NCBI GenBank assembly: GCA_021399445.1
Contig: JAJTUQ010000003.1
Coordinates: forward strand, 5,952,001-6,016,000
Direction of reading: 5' to 3'
Source of the DNA: Xylogone sp. PMI_703
Taxonomy: Eukaryota > Ascomycota > Leotiomycetes
Length of the DNA: 64,000 nt
Below, in pieces: positions 1 through 12,143 of the stretch. Position 1 is the first letter of the stretch; each line of letters begins with the position of its first letter. Both the position numbers and the translations under genes were made by a program. Under the pieces are notes generated by a model. That model saw only the letters and a list, made by a program, of their open reading frames with translations, was not told the origin of the DNA and searched no databases.

Positions 1-1059
1 CAGAGTATATGTTCTAGATGACGTCGAAAGAGTGGAGCGAAAATTCTATCTCGCTCAAAAAATGCATTTCTAGGTTTGTCATTCTTCAAGAAGCTGTAGA
101 TATCGACGTAGGCCGAAGAGGATTTCTCAGCCTCGTCTTTTTGCTGTATCTTATACGCTATTGTCACTTCTTGGACTCTGTTTTTAGGAACCAGGAACCC
201 TTTGGACCGACCGTGCCACCAACGTTGCCACTGGATTGGGCTATCATCCATCTCGAGGTTAGTAATAAGTGTGCCATTGCTGAACACGTATATTAGCGCT
301 TCGGCAGTGCTTTTGCTTCCCTCAACATGTACACAATAACGATCTTTATTCCATTCAATAGGACATTCGTCAGCATCGAGTGGCTTAGTATACACGTTGT
401 CAATGTCAGGTTCGTTGCTACTCAACTCCATCTCACCGGTTCTGAAAAAAAGAGGCACACTCTTATCTTCATTCGTGTCATTGGTGATAGTATACTGCTG
501 CCAAAGAACGTTGTCTTCACCTTGAATTGTGAATTGCACTGAGATATCGATGCCCTCTGATGAATAGGTGACTCTGGGCCAACGATCATTCACCCAGGAG
601 AGCGAGGGATTCAAATCGGCCTCGACAGATTCAAGACAAAGGCCCAATCCAGTACTATCACCGGGAGCCTGTTCCTCTGCCAACCGTTGAAACTCGCGTC
701 GTCTTTCCATACCTGGGCGCGAACAATTGATAAGTCCTTTACAGTCAAGCGACAAAATGCGTAGTTTTCTATTGTCTATCGACTCGGACTCAATCGTTGA
801 TTTTGTCTCAGCTGTTGCACTTATTTCGGTAATAGATTTTGAGATGTTAAGAACCTCTCCATACGGACTGATAATGGCAGTAGTGCCGTTTAGACCAGAA
901 GAAATATAGGGTTTCTTGTTGCATTCGGACAGGATGGTGAGAGGTTCCAGATCATGGGTGTCGGATGTTTCAAGGCTGGCTACTGGGAGTGAGGTTAGCA
1001 CTGAGAGAAGAAATTAAAAGACTGAGGTGCTAACCTGCTGAGTGACCTTGTGAGTTCAT
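1..1059 (-). CDS. Unrecognised protein, 3' end beyond window
   Basis: An open frame reads from an ATG at 1059 to the left edge with no stop, so the gene is partial. A short first exon must be spliced, because without splicing a TAG follows eight codons later. Two donors fit (after 1035, 34 nt intron; or after about 1047, 46 nt intron), both joining in frame to the acceptor at 1001. The longer intron is nearer normal fungal size. The protein is hydrophilic, has no signal peptide or membrane segment, and contains phrases such as ISPYGEVLNISK, VQFTIQGEDNVLWQQYTI and PIQWQRWWHGRSKGF, rich in Trp and beta-strand-like. I do not recognise the family. The coding nature is supported by more than 330 codons without a stop and by normal composition. 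Confidence 0.7.
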
Positions 1060-2773
1060 CTCCGGCTCTACACTTTCAAGCGAGGACACTGATTATGAGG
1101 TTCAGTAACGGCATCTAACTTTTGATTGAGAATGAAAATGTGAAGGGAATTATGAGCAATAAGTAGAATTTTGGTATGAAAGTGCAGCCTTCTCTGTTAC
1201 CTCTTCGGCGGATTTTCTTGGAGCCTTTCAGGTCCAGTGGCTTTTCCTAGCTGCACCACAATATTCAGCTCCATGCATGGTGTGCTGGCAATTTACCTCC
1301 CTTGGTGTGGTTACGCAGCTACAAGGCTGTGAAGTAATGATCTGACACCATATTTTGTGCTTCTGAAGCTCTGATTAACCCCAATGTACAGTGTTGGAAG
1401 GGATGGATAGAGCAATATGGATGACGGAAATATTAAAGTGCGTGCACAACAATCTTCACCTAATTACCAGTCTTTCGATGCTATGAGATACTAAAACAGT
1501 TGAACTCAAGCTTGAAACTGGGTGGGGTCGTGATCCAGTTGTTTGCATCACAAAAGTTAATATTTTAAGTCACAATATTTTGAATACACCGAGTAATTAT
1601 GAGCAAGCCGGTTTTGAGAATCCTGTTGTCTAAGATAATAAGTTTTAGGAAGGATTGCTTTAGAGATACGACGCTTCGCGTAAACTGACCCCCATATTAT
1701 TAATTATATGATGGTGTTTTTGAGAATCCGCGGCGGTGGATCCCTCTGAGATCATACTACTCCAAGCTAGCCATGGGGTTCATGGATATAAATTCAATAT
1801 ATAAATAGTAGATACGAGCTTCACGCTTCACTTATTAAACATACAGATTATTTCTTAGCATTATATATTATGAAGCTATCCTGAAAGACAAAAATTCTTT
1901 TCAGCCTATATTTGGCACGCTCCACGTATAAAGATAGTTAACTATCCTTCTCTCCATCTAATAAGCTAAAATCGTAGCACAAACATCGCTATCGAAGTTG
2001 ACGAGTTGGTTCGGAATTTCTTTTACGACCCAGTCCTTTGCATCATGCAAAATTGTCCAGCATCAGTTGATCGCAAATTGATTCAGATTAGACTTTCGAA
2101 TAGCTGATAGGGCCAGGGCGTACGGCACGAGCATGAATCAATTATGCACAACTCGAAGGAGTCAGGAGCTTAACAATGCATGTTCCTATTCCCCACGCAA
2201 TCTCAGTAACCTATAAGCATCTGCGCGAAGTAACATATCGCACTCGAGCCTTCTAAGCGCATCCCAAATCGTAATCTACTCAACCTTTATCGCGGAACTA
2301 ATCCGCCACGTCCAAAGCGCCTATCAATGTCGTCATTCTTGTTGACCGGTCAACCAGGTCAACGAAGTGCCACAGTAAACAAGGACTGGCTCTATTACTA
2401 CCCCACCGCGGTGATGGTAAGTAACTGCTCGCCGATACCTACGGAAAAGCGGTCTTTCTATGCCGTTTCAACACAGCTAATGCAAACATATTCCGAAACA
2501 GGAAACCAAATCATCAAATCGTGTGAAACCCACGTCGGCGCGGAAACCTCCGGTTTCTAAAAATAGCAGCGTTTGAGCCACCGCCGCGTGTTGAGGCGCA
2601 GTCAGCTGGTTGCGTGGCCGAAGAATATACAACACCAAGAGGGACGAAGGGAAATTTTGAAACTCCCATTTTATTTGCTGTTACGTGCCGCACAAAACTA
2701 CGGCACAATATACAACTTATTTTTCTCGTGGAGTTCAAGGCGGGAGGAACGAAAAGAAAAGGCAAACGAAGTC
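1060..2773. other. Intergenic, no gene seen
   Basis: AT-rich spacer between two divergently transcribed genes. Small frames near 2.3-2.6 kb lack family features and overlap the probable 5' leader of the next gene. Nothing else could be supported. Confidence 0.5.
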
Positions 2774-3851
2774 ATGGCTCCTTTATCCGCAACAGACGTA
2801 TTTCCTCGGGTGCTGGCCGTCGACAACTTAAGAGCGGGACTTGTTCGAAGCGCTAGACATGCTGTGATCGCAGCGGCTGGGCAAGATATCGTGAAACGGT
2901 CGGCGCAGAATTTGATAGCAAAGAGGGGGATAACGGTGAATCATACTCAGGGAGTTACGTTGGGAGTCTTGATTGCATATGTCGTTGTCATTGCTCTGTT
3001 ATGGAATCTACCATATATTCGATGGGTGTTGTGGCCATTCAAGGTAAATTAAATTTTAAATTACCTTCCGCAGATAGAATGTTTTCCATTATGATGGGCT
3101 AATAAGATGATTTCTATTAGATGCTGGTGATTGCGTTTCATGAGTTTGGGCATGCTATCACTGCTGTCCTCACGGGTGGCCATGTGAAGTCAATCTCCCT
3201 CGATCCGCACGAAGGAGGCGTCACGCATATGCAAGGCGGTATACAAGCTGTTACTCTCCCGGCGGGATATCTGGGCTCCTCACTTGTTGGTGGGCTGCTT
3301 ATATTTTGCGGATTTGATATCGTTGCTAGCAAGATTGCTAGCATTGTGCTGGGCGTGTGTTTCTTGTTGACGCTGTGGTGGGCACGGAGAGACTGGTTGA
3401 CTATTTTGACCGTCCTAGCTGCGGTAGGATTGCTGGTTGCATGTTGGTTTATTGATCATGCTGAGCCATTGAGATTTGTTGTGGTAAGTCATTAGAGTAT
3501 TGATGGGTGCTATACTCCGAAGTAGAGCTAACGCATATGATATAGTTATTTATCGGTGTTATGTCTGCACTTTACAGTGTCTGGGATATCGTAAGTTTGT
3601 CTCCAGGGAAAGGTTTCATTTAGGTACTAATATTCGTCTAGTGCGACGACCTCATTCTTAGAAAGGTGAACGAGTCAGATGCAAGTGTCTTTGCGCAGCG
3701 ATATGGAGGCTCCTCGCGATGCTGGGGCGTCATCTGGTCGTTCATCTCTCTTGCATTTATGATTGCAGGTATTATTGCTGGGTTGGCAGCTTTTCCAGAA
3801 TCATTTTCTGAGCAAGAGAAGGACTCAAAAGATTTTCTTCCGACCCGATAA
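2774..3851 (+). CDS. M50-like membrane zinc metalloprotease
   Basis: Four exons: 2774-3043, 3121-3483, 3546-3590 and 3642-3851, giving 295 residues. All three introns (77, 62 and 51 nt) have GT..AG ends and keep the frame. Hydrophobic segments lie near residues 58-80, 91-120, 125-150, 155-190, 206-222 and 240-260. HEFGH (residues 97-101) is the HExxH zinc-binding signature and is embedded in a hydrophobic helix, as in intramembrane M50 peptidases. After it comes a Gly-rich stretch with GYLGSSLVGG, and later SVWDICDDL, where an Asp could be the third zinc ligand, as in M50B-like proteins. The family in fungi is poorly studied; a role in membrane-protein processing is inference. The ATG at 2774 opens a 57-residue N-terminal tail before the first helix. 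Confidence 0.85.
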
Positions 3852-6151
3852 GGCAGAGAAGTTGATTTTCTTTATGTTCTCAGGGGCATTCGCATTATGG
3901 CGTTATGGGCAGGGGTATACCAGTGAGCGTTTTCAAGAAATTGTACGAATTATGATATCCAATAAATGAGAGATTTTGCTATCACATCAAGAGGATCAGA
4001 AAACTCCTTATCAGCGGAAGCCATCTGCGAGCTCTGCGTCTACTACAGTATTCACAACCGAATCCTTGTATGTCCTCATTCTGATCTAATCTAGGCTTCG
4101 TCTTTTCGAAGAAACGGCTGCATGTTTCCGGGGTATCCAAGTCGCATTTGGTGAATATCTATTATGCTCAGATATTTAACATCGTATATCAACAAACATC
4201 GAATAATATTGCCATGCTTACGGTTCGCCAGTTTGTGTCTATACCTAACTCCCTGCAATTTCCCCGTGGATATGGCTTATCTCCTCCACTTAGTGGCCAG
4301 TCTTGAGTAGTAGAATAACAACAGAGAGTGATATAAGTAGCGATACAATGAATAGAAGGTTTTGCTCAAAGAGTGAAGCCCTTTGCGGGAGATGTGAGAA
4401 GTAAATAGTCATGATGATTCAATTGTAAAGTCAAGATAGTCGGTAACACTGCTAAGAGCATACCCTCTTTGAAGAAGCATGCATGCTTAGTTTGTCTATA
4501 ATGACATTCTTATCACAGCGGATGGCTCCAAATTTTAAGCTCAGAGTAAACGCTTCATATTCTACATCTATACGAACTTGTAAATACAAAATCCGGCTCC
4601 TCCCATTAGTAATTCAAGCAGTGCATCACCGATTCCGCCGACATATCTCCTTTAGCCATGGCGAGGAGAAGGATTCGAAGGATGACGTTGCATTTAGGCA
4701 AACACGGACCAGGTCTCCTTGACAGCGTGTAAAAAGCTTAAGGAGCTTATTAACCTTCTTTCCCCCCTTTTCCTAACCCGATTGATGCGATAAATTACTG
4801 GGGAAGATGTTTCACCGTCTCTTGCCAAGAAGAGCTGACGAATTCATCGTATAAGCTAGCGGGTACGCTGGGCTAGAATCCTTCTGCTCGCCCAATCAAC
4901 CCTCAAAGAGCAGCATACGTAACTGATCCACTGCATGGAGCTTATGGAACTACTGCGAATTTAGGTGGAGTAGTTAAGTGGAGATTCCGTTTCACCGTTT
5001 CACTACTCTACTGCGGCAGATCTTGGGGTGTGTTTCATCTGGTTAAACATCGGTTTGCTCCTTTTGCCTTATAAAACAAGTGAGAGCTCTTTCTAGCGAA
5101 ATAGCAACATAATTAATGGGAGAATTACGAGAATTCCATTATCTGAGACGCTGAAGATAAGTAGTTAAAATATTGAGGCGAACTTCAAAATTCTAGGAAT
5201 CGTAATCATGGTGTCATAGCCATGATGGCGCATTACTAGGGCTCTCCACCAAACTACCTCACAAGGTAAACTCAATAATTGTTTTAGCCGTCATCATGAA
5301 CTTTTGTACATGCACACCTCTCTTGTTCTTAAACCCGGCTATGAGTCTTGATTATTTTTTAACCCAATTAACGTCAATATAGTACTGGGTTAAAGACTAT
5401 TCGTATCATCCCTCTATCTATCTATATATATTTTGAAAACATTGTGGATCCCGGCTTACGTAATTTTGAGTTTTACGTCATCAAATGAGAAGGTCTCATT
5501 GGCTGGGTGTTCTGTGCTTTGCTCTAATTGGTCCGCCCGTTAGGGCCGCTTCCAGCGTCAAAAAACCGCCCAATTTCAAAAACCGCTCAATTTGGGCGGT
5601 CTTTCGTCCTTGCGTAGCAAGGCGCAAGCGCAGCTTGTTATTCCATATTGGGACTATTAGATATTCGTCTCACAATGAGTAGGTTATCCCCGCTTGGAGA
5701 TTCTTGAAAATTTTAAGTCTAAACAGTTATACACTTCTTGTTTATGCGTACAAGGTCTTGATATTCTTCGCTATGCATTATGTCTGAATATCACTTGTTC
5801 GCCCATATGATTCACTGTTCTGACACATTATTTGCCTGGAACTATTGTAATAGATAGTCTCAGGACATTCACTTATTCAACATGCTTCCCGTCTGCATGC
5901 CTTGGATTGAAATTCGTGTTCTCCTGGTCATCCATTCGATTCACTTTTCTAATCACAGCTACCTATAGAATGGCACTAAATTCACTGATTTAATTTGCGT
6001 TTTCGATAGCATACCTTGGATTGAAATTTCCTGTTCCTTCCATTCTTTCCATTCCATTTTATTTCATCTCCAGCAACCGGCCACAATTAAAGACCATTTT
6101 CCAATTAGTATTACATACATTTGTCTGCTTTTTACTCTTTTCAACTTGAAA
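3852..6151. other. Intergenic, 2.3 kb, no gene seen
   Basis: Largest gene-poor gap in the left half. It contains only short frames without family features. Around 5455-5640 the composition changes to GC-richer sequence with a hairpin (separate entry), which could be a remnant of a small mobile element. Confidence 0.5.
5565..5600. repeat. Hairpin of imperfect direct and inverted repeats
   Basis: ACCGCCCAA at 5565-5573 is the exact reverse complement of TTGGGCGGT at 5592-5600, a 9 bp stem with an 18 nt loop. The loop carries a second, one-base-different copy of the left arm (AACCGCTCAATTT beside AACCGCCCAATTT). The motif sits in a GC-rich island in an AT-rich gap. Origin unknown; a terminus of a MITE-like element is one reading. 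Confidence 0.45.
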
Positions 6152-7147
6152 ATGGCTGCCATCCATGGCGAATACGAAGCATCATCTGCTTATACTTCTA
6201 CAGCTTCTGCCGAAGCAGCGGAATTAATGAATAATATAGCTCATAATCTCCTGCAAGGTAATTTAATCCAAACATTTGATTAATAAGCCAATTAACATTC
6301 TCTAGAGCCAATAGATTTCAGATATGCGGGTATTGATGACCTCCTGACGAAAGTCAATAGTACCGAGAATGATTCTTTCACTATAACCGGCGTTTCCCCC
6401 TACGAGTACAACAAGATTGTCAGAAAAAGGGTCCCGGACACAGAGAGATACAGAGTGTCTCTATACATTGAGCAGGCAAGACTCATGATCATAACAATTC
6501 CCACGGCTGCACATGAGGAGATCCATAAGGGCCTCGACGATATCATTCATCGTGAAGCTATAATTATGGGCTTGTTTTCGGAGTGCAAGGCAGTAGGCAG
6601 CACCAGATACCAGAGGACGGTTGGTGCCAATCAGTTCACTAGAGGGGAGGGCGATTCAGCCCGCAAGCCCGCCTCACTACGCCCACGACCGACGGATTTT
6701 CCCACCATTGTAATCGAAGCTGGGTATACCCAGTCGTTGCCATCCTTGAGGCAGAAGGCACGATGGTGGTTTGCGACATCTAGTCATGATGTCAAAGTCG
6801 TAATACTTGCGAAAGTTGACACAACTCGTGACGAAATGATTATTGAACAATGGCGAGAAGTGGTAGTCCCAAGATCGGGAGCAACTATGACCAGAGCGAG
6901 CGCAGCAGCGGGAAACCTTACTCCTCAAGCCACACAAGTGGTTACCATTACCCGAAACAATGGAATCGGACGTAATCATCCAAATGTCTTTCAACCGGCC
7001 TCATACACAGTTCATAATGCGCCTCCGACGATAAATTTTCAAGATATTTTCCTCCGGAACCCTGTTGGTGGACAAGGAAACTTCATCATAACAGCAGCAG
7101 ATCTGCAGACATACACATCTGGGCTATGGCGGACGATGCTTACTTAA
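6152..7147 (+). CDS. Fungal hypothetical protein, possible nuclease-like core
   Basis: Two exons, 6152-6257 and 6306-7147 (48 nt intron), encode 315 residues. The start is the first ATG of a frame that stays open through the splice. No signal peptide or membrane segment is seen. The central part reads TIVIEAGYTQSLPSL, then ARWWFATSSHDVKVVILAKV, then a segment with IEQW. This strand-helix-strand arrangement, with a Glu in the first strand, recalls a widespread but unnamed group of fungal proteins that may have a restriction-endonuclease-like fold; that is inference, and a full catalytic D..ExK set is not evident. The broken gene at 8.0-8.8 kb may be of a related kind. Function unknown. Confidence 0.7.
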
Positions 7148-7986
7148 ATGTCTCTCAGTGAAAACTTGAGTATGATAGGCATAGACTTGCATTTTAAGAC
7201 TTCCGAATTCCAGCTCCGGCATAATCAAACTGGCATTCATTGGTTCGCGGTGGTTAATACACTGGTTTATAGCGGTTAATACATTGGTTCACTGGTTAAT
7301 ATGCAAGGAATGATAAGGGAGTTAACGCGTTGATTTAAATAGCCATTAATACTATTCGTTATTCATTTGACATCTCTTTTGCAATCGTGTAGCGTTTCTG
7401 GATACTAATAATAGTATTCTCCATCTATTCGAAACTTGAGTAAAACCGCACTCAGTTACTTAGAAAAGTTATTCTAATATGAGCGAGTTTCCAGCCTCTC
7501 CCTATTTGTATGCCAGTGGTAGCATTTGATGCCTAGATTTGGAGCAGAGGGCCTAGATACTGCTTTCCTTACATGACAACATTGCTCTGGAAGCCCTACT
7601 TTATGAATTTGTATGGGAAACTTATGATAATTATAGCTACCGGACAGTTGAGAAATGAATATATTTAGCATTTAGTAAGCTCTCCTCCAATATCAATAAC
7701 TGTCTGGCATCTCTTTTTCCTGTTACTATAAAACCTTTAAAGATAGACCCAAACAAAAAAAGAAACTTCATTCACTCGTAATGTCAAAAGACTATCCAAG
7801 CAAATAACTCTCGAACAAAAATATGTACATGATTGCCATACGGGTTGATACTCGGGGTTGGGACCGCGAAGGACACACGATGTCCGTTCGACCATACGGA
7901 CTACTAATCGCAAATGGACCTAGTTGAAGCTTTCCCCACGAAGCAGAGCAATCAGCAGAGGGCCACAGATCAGAGGACATCCAGCA
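7148..7986. other. Intergenic with short direct repeats
   Basis: No gene is seen. At about 7238-7311 the phrase GGTTAATAC/ACTGGTT recurs three to four times with small changes, a degenerate short tandem repeat just after the stop of the preceding gene. A 65-codon minus-strand frame at 7474-7671 has no recognisable features. Confidence 0.45.
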
Positions 7987-8834
7987 CTACGCGGTCATCC
8001 ATTCCGTCGCGCTCGGCGCGCAGACGGACTCCCTCCATGATATGGCCAAGCTGTCCATATCTTCTCTTCGGGTCACGTCCCATTGTCCTTCCTCCACCTG
8101 GTGGGAGAAAGACGACGGCAGGTTCTCTGGCCTATCCTCACCGCGGAGATAATCGAGGTAATGATCCCCCAGCTTGGCAAAGGTCAAGTAGACCTTCTCC
8201 CGATCTTGGGAGACCAGCATGAACCTGTATCAGAAACAGTTTATTAGAAATAATGCCTTTATAATGGATGCAAAGTGCCGGGCCCGGTAAATGCCTCCAT
8301 GTCACTAGAACTTTTCTCTGCATTCCATGGGATTGGGCTTCTGTAAAAAGTACCACAGAAGCTAGGAGAGAAACGTACCGTTGCCGTCGCCGACCTATCC
8401 GCTCGATATAGTCGGCATGGGTGAGGAGCCACCCCACCAACTGTGCTGCTTCCTGCATGCATACCCACCTGTCATCGTGCCGTCTGTCTGCATTCTTCGT
8501 CTCGATGATGGCGTGGACGGTGCTTAGGCACTCGTCCTGCAGAGCGCCGTACGTCATGACGGTAAAGGAACGAGCGCCGAACACCGCCACAAACCGCTTG
8601 CGCTCCATTGTCCAGCCTTGGTTCTGTTTGAAGGGCCGGGCCAAAGTCATCAAAAAATACACAAGTGACGCGTTGATGATCTGCTCATCCCTGGTGGCCG
8701 CCCCAGGCTGCTCCGCGCATCTCTCTTACTCTGCCCTGACAACCGCGAAGGCGCTGGCCTGGATTGGCTGTGGCGGAAAGCTGCCGAAGTACTGCTGCCA
8801 CTGGTCGTATCTCGGAGGTTGACCACTGCTGTAC
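7987..8834 (-). pseudogene. Fungal hypothetical gene with in-frame stop
   Basis: Read on the minus strand. An exon of about 8379-8834 carries PPRYDQWQQYFGSFPPQP, and later DEQIINASLVYFLMTLARPF and STVHAIIETK. A GT..AG intron (8225-8378) follows, then a last exon 7987-8224 starting RFMLVSQDREKVYLTFAK. A TAA at 8726-8728 lies within an otherwise continuous frame: coding-like sequence continues directly after it, in the same frame. Splicing it out would need a 39 nt intron without a branch site, so a nonsense mutation is likelier. The 5' end is unresolved; an exon starting with the ATG near 8934 does not join in frame. Possibly a relative of the 6.2 kb gene. Function unknown. Confidence 0.55.
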
Positions 8835-10467
8835 CTATATGAGATCAGAACGTATTATACAGGTTGAAGCCCGGTACTCGAGCCTCTCGAGTTACTTACA
8901 ACAATGGAAACTACTCAGAGGCTCATCAGGCCCCATACAACATCTGGATGATCTATTCCTTTGATACTGTCACAAAGGCAGTATAGCAGTGTGTATTTTG
9001 GAGTGGAGATTTTTTGTTGGAAGGAAGATGCTTTCTGTTGGATTTGTGGCCTTATAAATGCTTCGATGTTGTGAAGTGAATATTCATTTTTGGAAAGTGA
9101 ATAGTAGAAGCACGGTCGTACGTACTTGCGGGAATGTGACGTCGTGGCGTTGTGGCGCTTTGGTGAATTGTGCCCGCACACTAGTATCCAGAGGGTCATT
9201 CAATCTCTGAGGTGAATGCATTCACCATATTCTTATCATCAAGATCAGACAAGGCGGAATATAACTGTAATCCGTAATTCCCTGGAAGTCTCAGATCATG
9301 GAATGCAGAAATATAATGAGTGGGTAGGTGGGCGAGTCTAACGCATCGTCATTGAGTAGACTATCTAATAGATTCGAGGATGAAGACTGGAACATGAGAC
9401 AAAAGAGTTCTCATAATTTGAACAATTGGATTTTTCTCAAGAGTATGCACGGTGCTCAAATTAAATAAGCAAAACAATTATGGCTCAATTAAATTGAATT
9501 GAATTATTGAATAATTGAATTGAGAGCATGTGTAAGTGTTACTAGGGATTTGCACCTGCCATAGCATTACTACCCAGAAGCTTACTGTTTTCTATCCTCT
9601 TGCAGAAGCCGTACCTCTTGCTAGTTCTTTCATTTTTTCTGCTGATAGTAATGATTATTAGCACCCAATTGGCTCTATCAAACTCCGTCAGAAGGTTATT
9701 TAAGCTCTCCGCTGTTGGGGTTGAAGATGCAGAGCTTCTGGTGCGCAAATGTGACTTCCCTGCAATGCGGGATAACCCATTACATGTTTTAATGTTCCCC
9801 AATTCCAACCAAGATACAGAAGAAGAAGAAATACAATGGGCCATTCATTGAAGTAACAAAATTGACAAGTATTTGAGATTGAATTATACAGTAGTGAACT
9901 AGATGGGGAAATGGATATCAAATGTGGCAATTGACAGCCCTTGATGTTCGCAGGCTTGGGCTTCTATTACCAACCCGACTCCTAATACAAGAATCACCCC
10001 CTTGTGGTTATATTGCACCCAATCATCGATCGCTTTGTCTTGAGAAAATGCACCTATCAACTTCCCTTGCACGTCGCAGCATGGGGCGGAATCCTCTCGC
10101 TAGACGACTATCGGGCAACACCTTTTCCTAGCGTGCTGATATAACCGTTTCCCGTTTGTTACGTAGACCGAGAGATGTTGGGAGCTGCGGGGATTGGCCA
10201 ATTCATTTCAGCCCAAATCTACAAGTCGATCCTAAAGAAGCTTACGTGAATTTTATGGCACAACACTTCTTTTATGTACGTAAGTATTGCGATAGTTGTG
10301 AGCAAGGCTCACTCTCTGAAAAGAGACGCATTCGACCAATCAGAACGTGGTAAATGGTGCTGTGATGTCAGAGCTGAAGAAGACGAGTTGACTCCAACTT
10401 ATCCATAAAACTGGTCATCGCTCTATCAAGTTGACATTCTGACGTTCTATCAATTCACAACAACTTC
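8835..10467. other. Intergenic, with a possible gene fragment
   Basis: Mostly AT-rich, including an ATTGAATT-rich stretch near 9484-9525. One plus-strand stretch at about 9600-9851 looks like a relic (separate entry). No intact gene seen. Confidence 0.45.
9684..9851 (+). pseudogene. Possible fragment of a GNAT-type acyltransferase gene
   Basis: An 83-codon frame ends here. Its second half contains VEDAELLVRKCDFPAMRDN and PLHVLMFPN followed by an acidic run. This resembles the first 50 residues of fungal GNAT-fold acyltransferase-like proteins (a C-x-F/Y-P-A-x-x-x-N-P-L then M-F-P pattern). The first half is hydrophobic and does not fit. No downstream acetyl-CoA-binding part is found, so this is at best a truncated relic. 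The assignment is from memory of the family pattern and is uncertain. Confidence 0.3.
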
Positions 10468-12143
10468 ATGATTGAATTCTCATGTAACGATAGTTTATCA
10501 AGTGCCACGGCGCACCTGGCACTGGCTGTACGCGGTACCTACATGACACTGCGAGCTAATCAAGCTAATATTCATTCAAGACATTCCTTTGGATACTGGC
10601 CTGGGGTATCTACCATGCCTACTTCCACCCTCTAACTCGCTATCCTGGTCCCAAGCTATGGGCTGCCTACCGCATTCCATTCGTTGTGAGCAATATCCGA
10701 GGTCAGCTTCCGTTCAAGGTCCTGGAGTTCCACCGCAAGTACGGTCCGGTCGTTCGCATCGCCCCTGACGAGTTGGCATTCGCCGACCCGCAGGCTTGGA
10801 ATGACATTTATGGGATGCAGCCCGGCAGAATACAAAATCAGAAAGATCCATATGCCTATACGCCGCAGCAGCCAGGCTTCGAAAGCGGTATTGTACACGC
10901 CAACGACGCCAAACACGCTCATTTGCGCAGGATCTATGGCCCAGCATTCACGCCCAAGGCCGTGGAAGAACAAGCAGCCCTGCTAGTGAAGTATGCTAAC
11001 CTTCTAATTACCCAGCTCAAGGTCGCGGTAGAGAAGAATCCTGTGCAAGACTTGTCAGCGTGGTACGACTTCGCAGCCTTCGATCTCATGGGCGACTTCG
11101 CATTCGGAGAAGAATTCCATTGTCTTGACCGCGGTGGTGAGTATCATTTTTTCGTCAAGACCGTCTTCGACGGTATTGTAGCTGGCCTACAGATGCAGCA
11201 ACTGGAATGGTACAGGATCCTGTCGATACTGAAGCCTCTGATCCCCAAATCAGCCATGAAACCGAAAGAGGATATGGATCGGTATACTCAAGAGCTCGTT
11301 GATCGACGCATAGAGCGTGGTTACATACCTGGAAAAATGGATGTGTTCAATTATGTACTACTGAACAAGAACGAAGAAGACATACCCAGTCTTCCTGAGC
11401 TGTACGAAAACGGCATCACGCTCGTCGTAGCTGGCAGCGACACGACATCTACATTACTTACGGGTACAACCTTTTTTTTGTGTATGAATCCGGAGAAACT
11501 ACAAAAAGCACAAAAAGAAGTTAGGACTATGTTTAAGGAAGACGGCGAGATCACACCGAAATCCGTCAACGAGCTGAGCTACATGCTTGCGGTACTATGC
11601 GAGGCTATGCGCATATTCCCGCCCACAGGATTTGGAATTCCACGTTTGATTGCAAGCAAAGGTGGCCAGTCTGTTGCAGGTTGCTGGGTACCAGAAAAGG
11701 TTTCCTCTAGCCATTCAAGGATGTTTTCGTATCTATACTAACTATGTCTCTCTCTGTAGACTCGGTGTAGCATCTATCACCACGCGGCATATCGATACGA
11801 ACCCAACTTCACAAGGCCAGAGGAATTCATTCCGGAAAGATGGCTCCCAGATGCTCCACTCGAGTTCCGAAAAGACAAGCGCGAGGTCCTGCAGCCATTC
11901 ATGGTAGGCCCTAGGGGTTGTTTGGGCAAGAAGTACGTATTCCAGGCCAGCTCTCGCATGCAGAAGCTAATATACCATTATAGTTTGGCATATGCGGAGA
12001 TGCGATTGCTGCTTGCGAAGATGCTGTGGCATTTTAATTTCGAGCTGGAGCAACCAGAAGAAGACTGGTATGGAAGCTTAAGAGCTTTCATGGTCTGGGA
12101 AAGGAAAAGCTTGAGGATTCGTCTAACACCCATTAAGCAATAA
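10468..12143 (+). CDS. Cytochrome P450 monooxygenase, CYP65-like
   Basis: Four exons, 10468-10527, 10581-11699, 11760-11932 and 11984-12143, give 503 residues. The small first exon supplies the hydrophobic anchor (HLALA then TFLWILAWGIYHAYFHPL) and joins in phase 0; without it the frame begins after a stop. The proline hinge reads RYPGPKLW. The I-helix reads AGSDTTST near residue 304, ExxR is EAMR near 361, and the heme loop FMVGPRGCLGK places the cysteine ligand near 447. All P450 hallmarks are present and the length is normal. The N-terminal third resembles isotrichodermin C-15 hydroxylase-type enzymes, used in fungi for secondary metabolite and xenobiotic oxidation at the endoplasmic reticulum. 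The substrate cannot be inferred, as no biosynthetic core gene is nearby. Confidence 0.92.
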
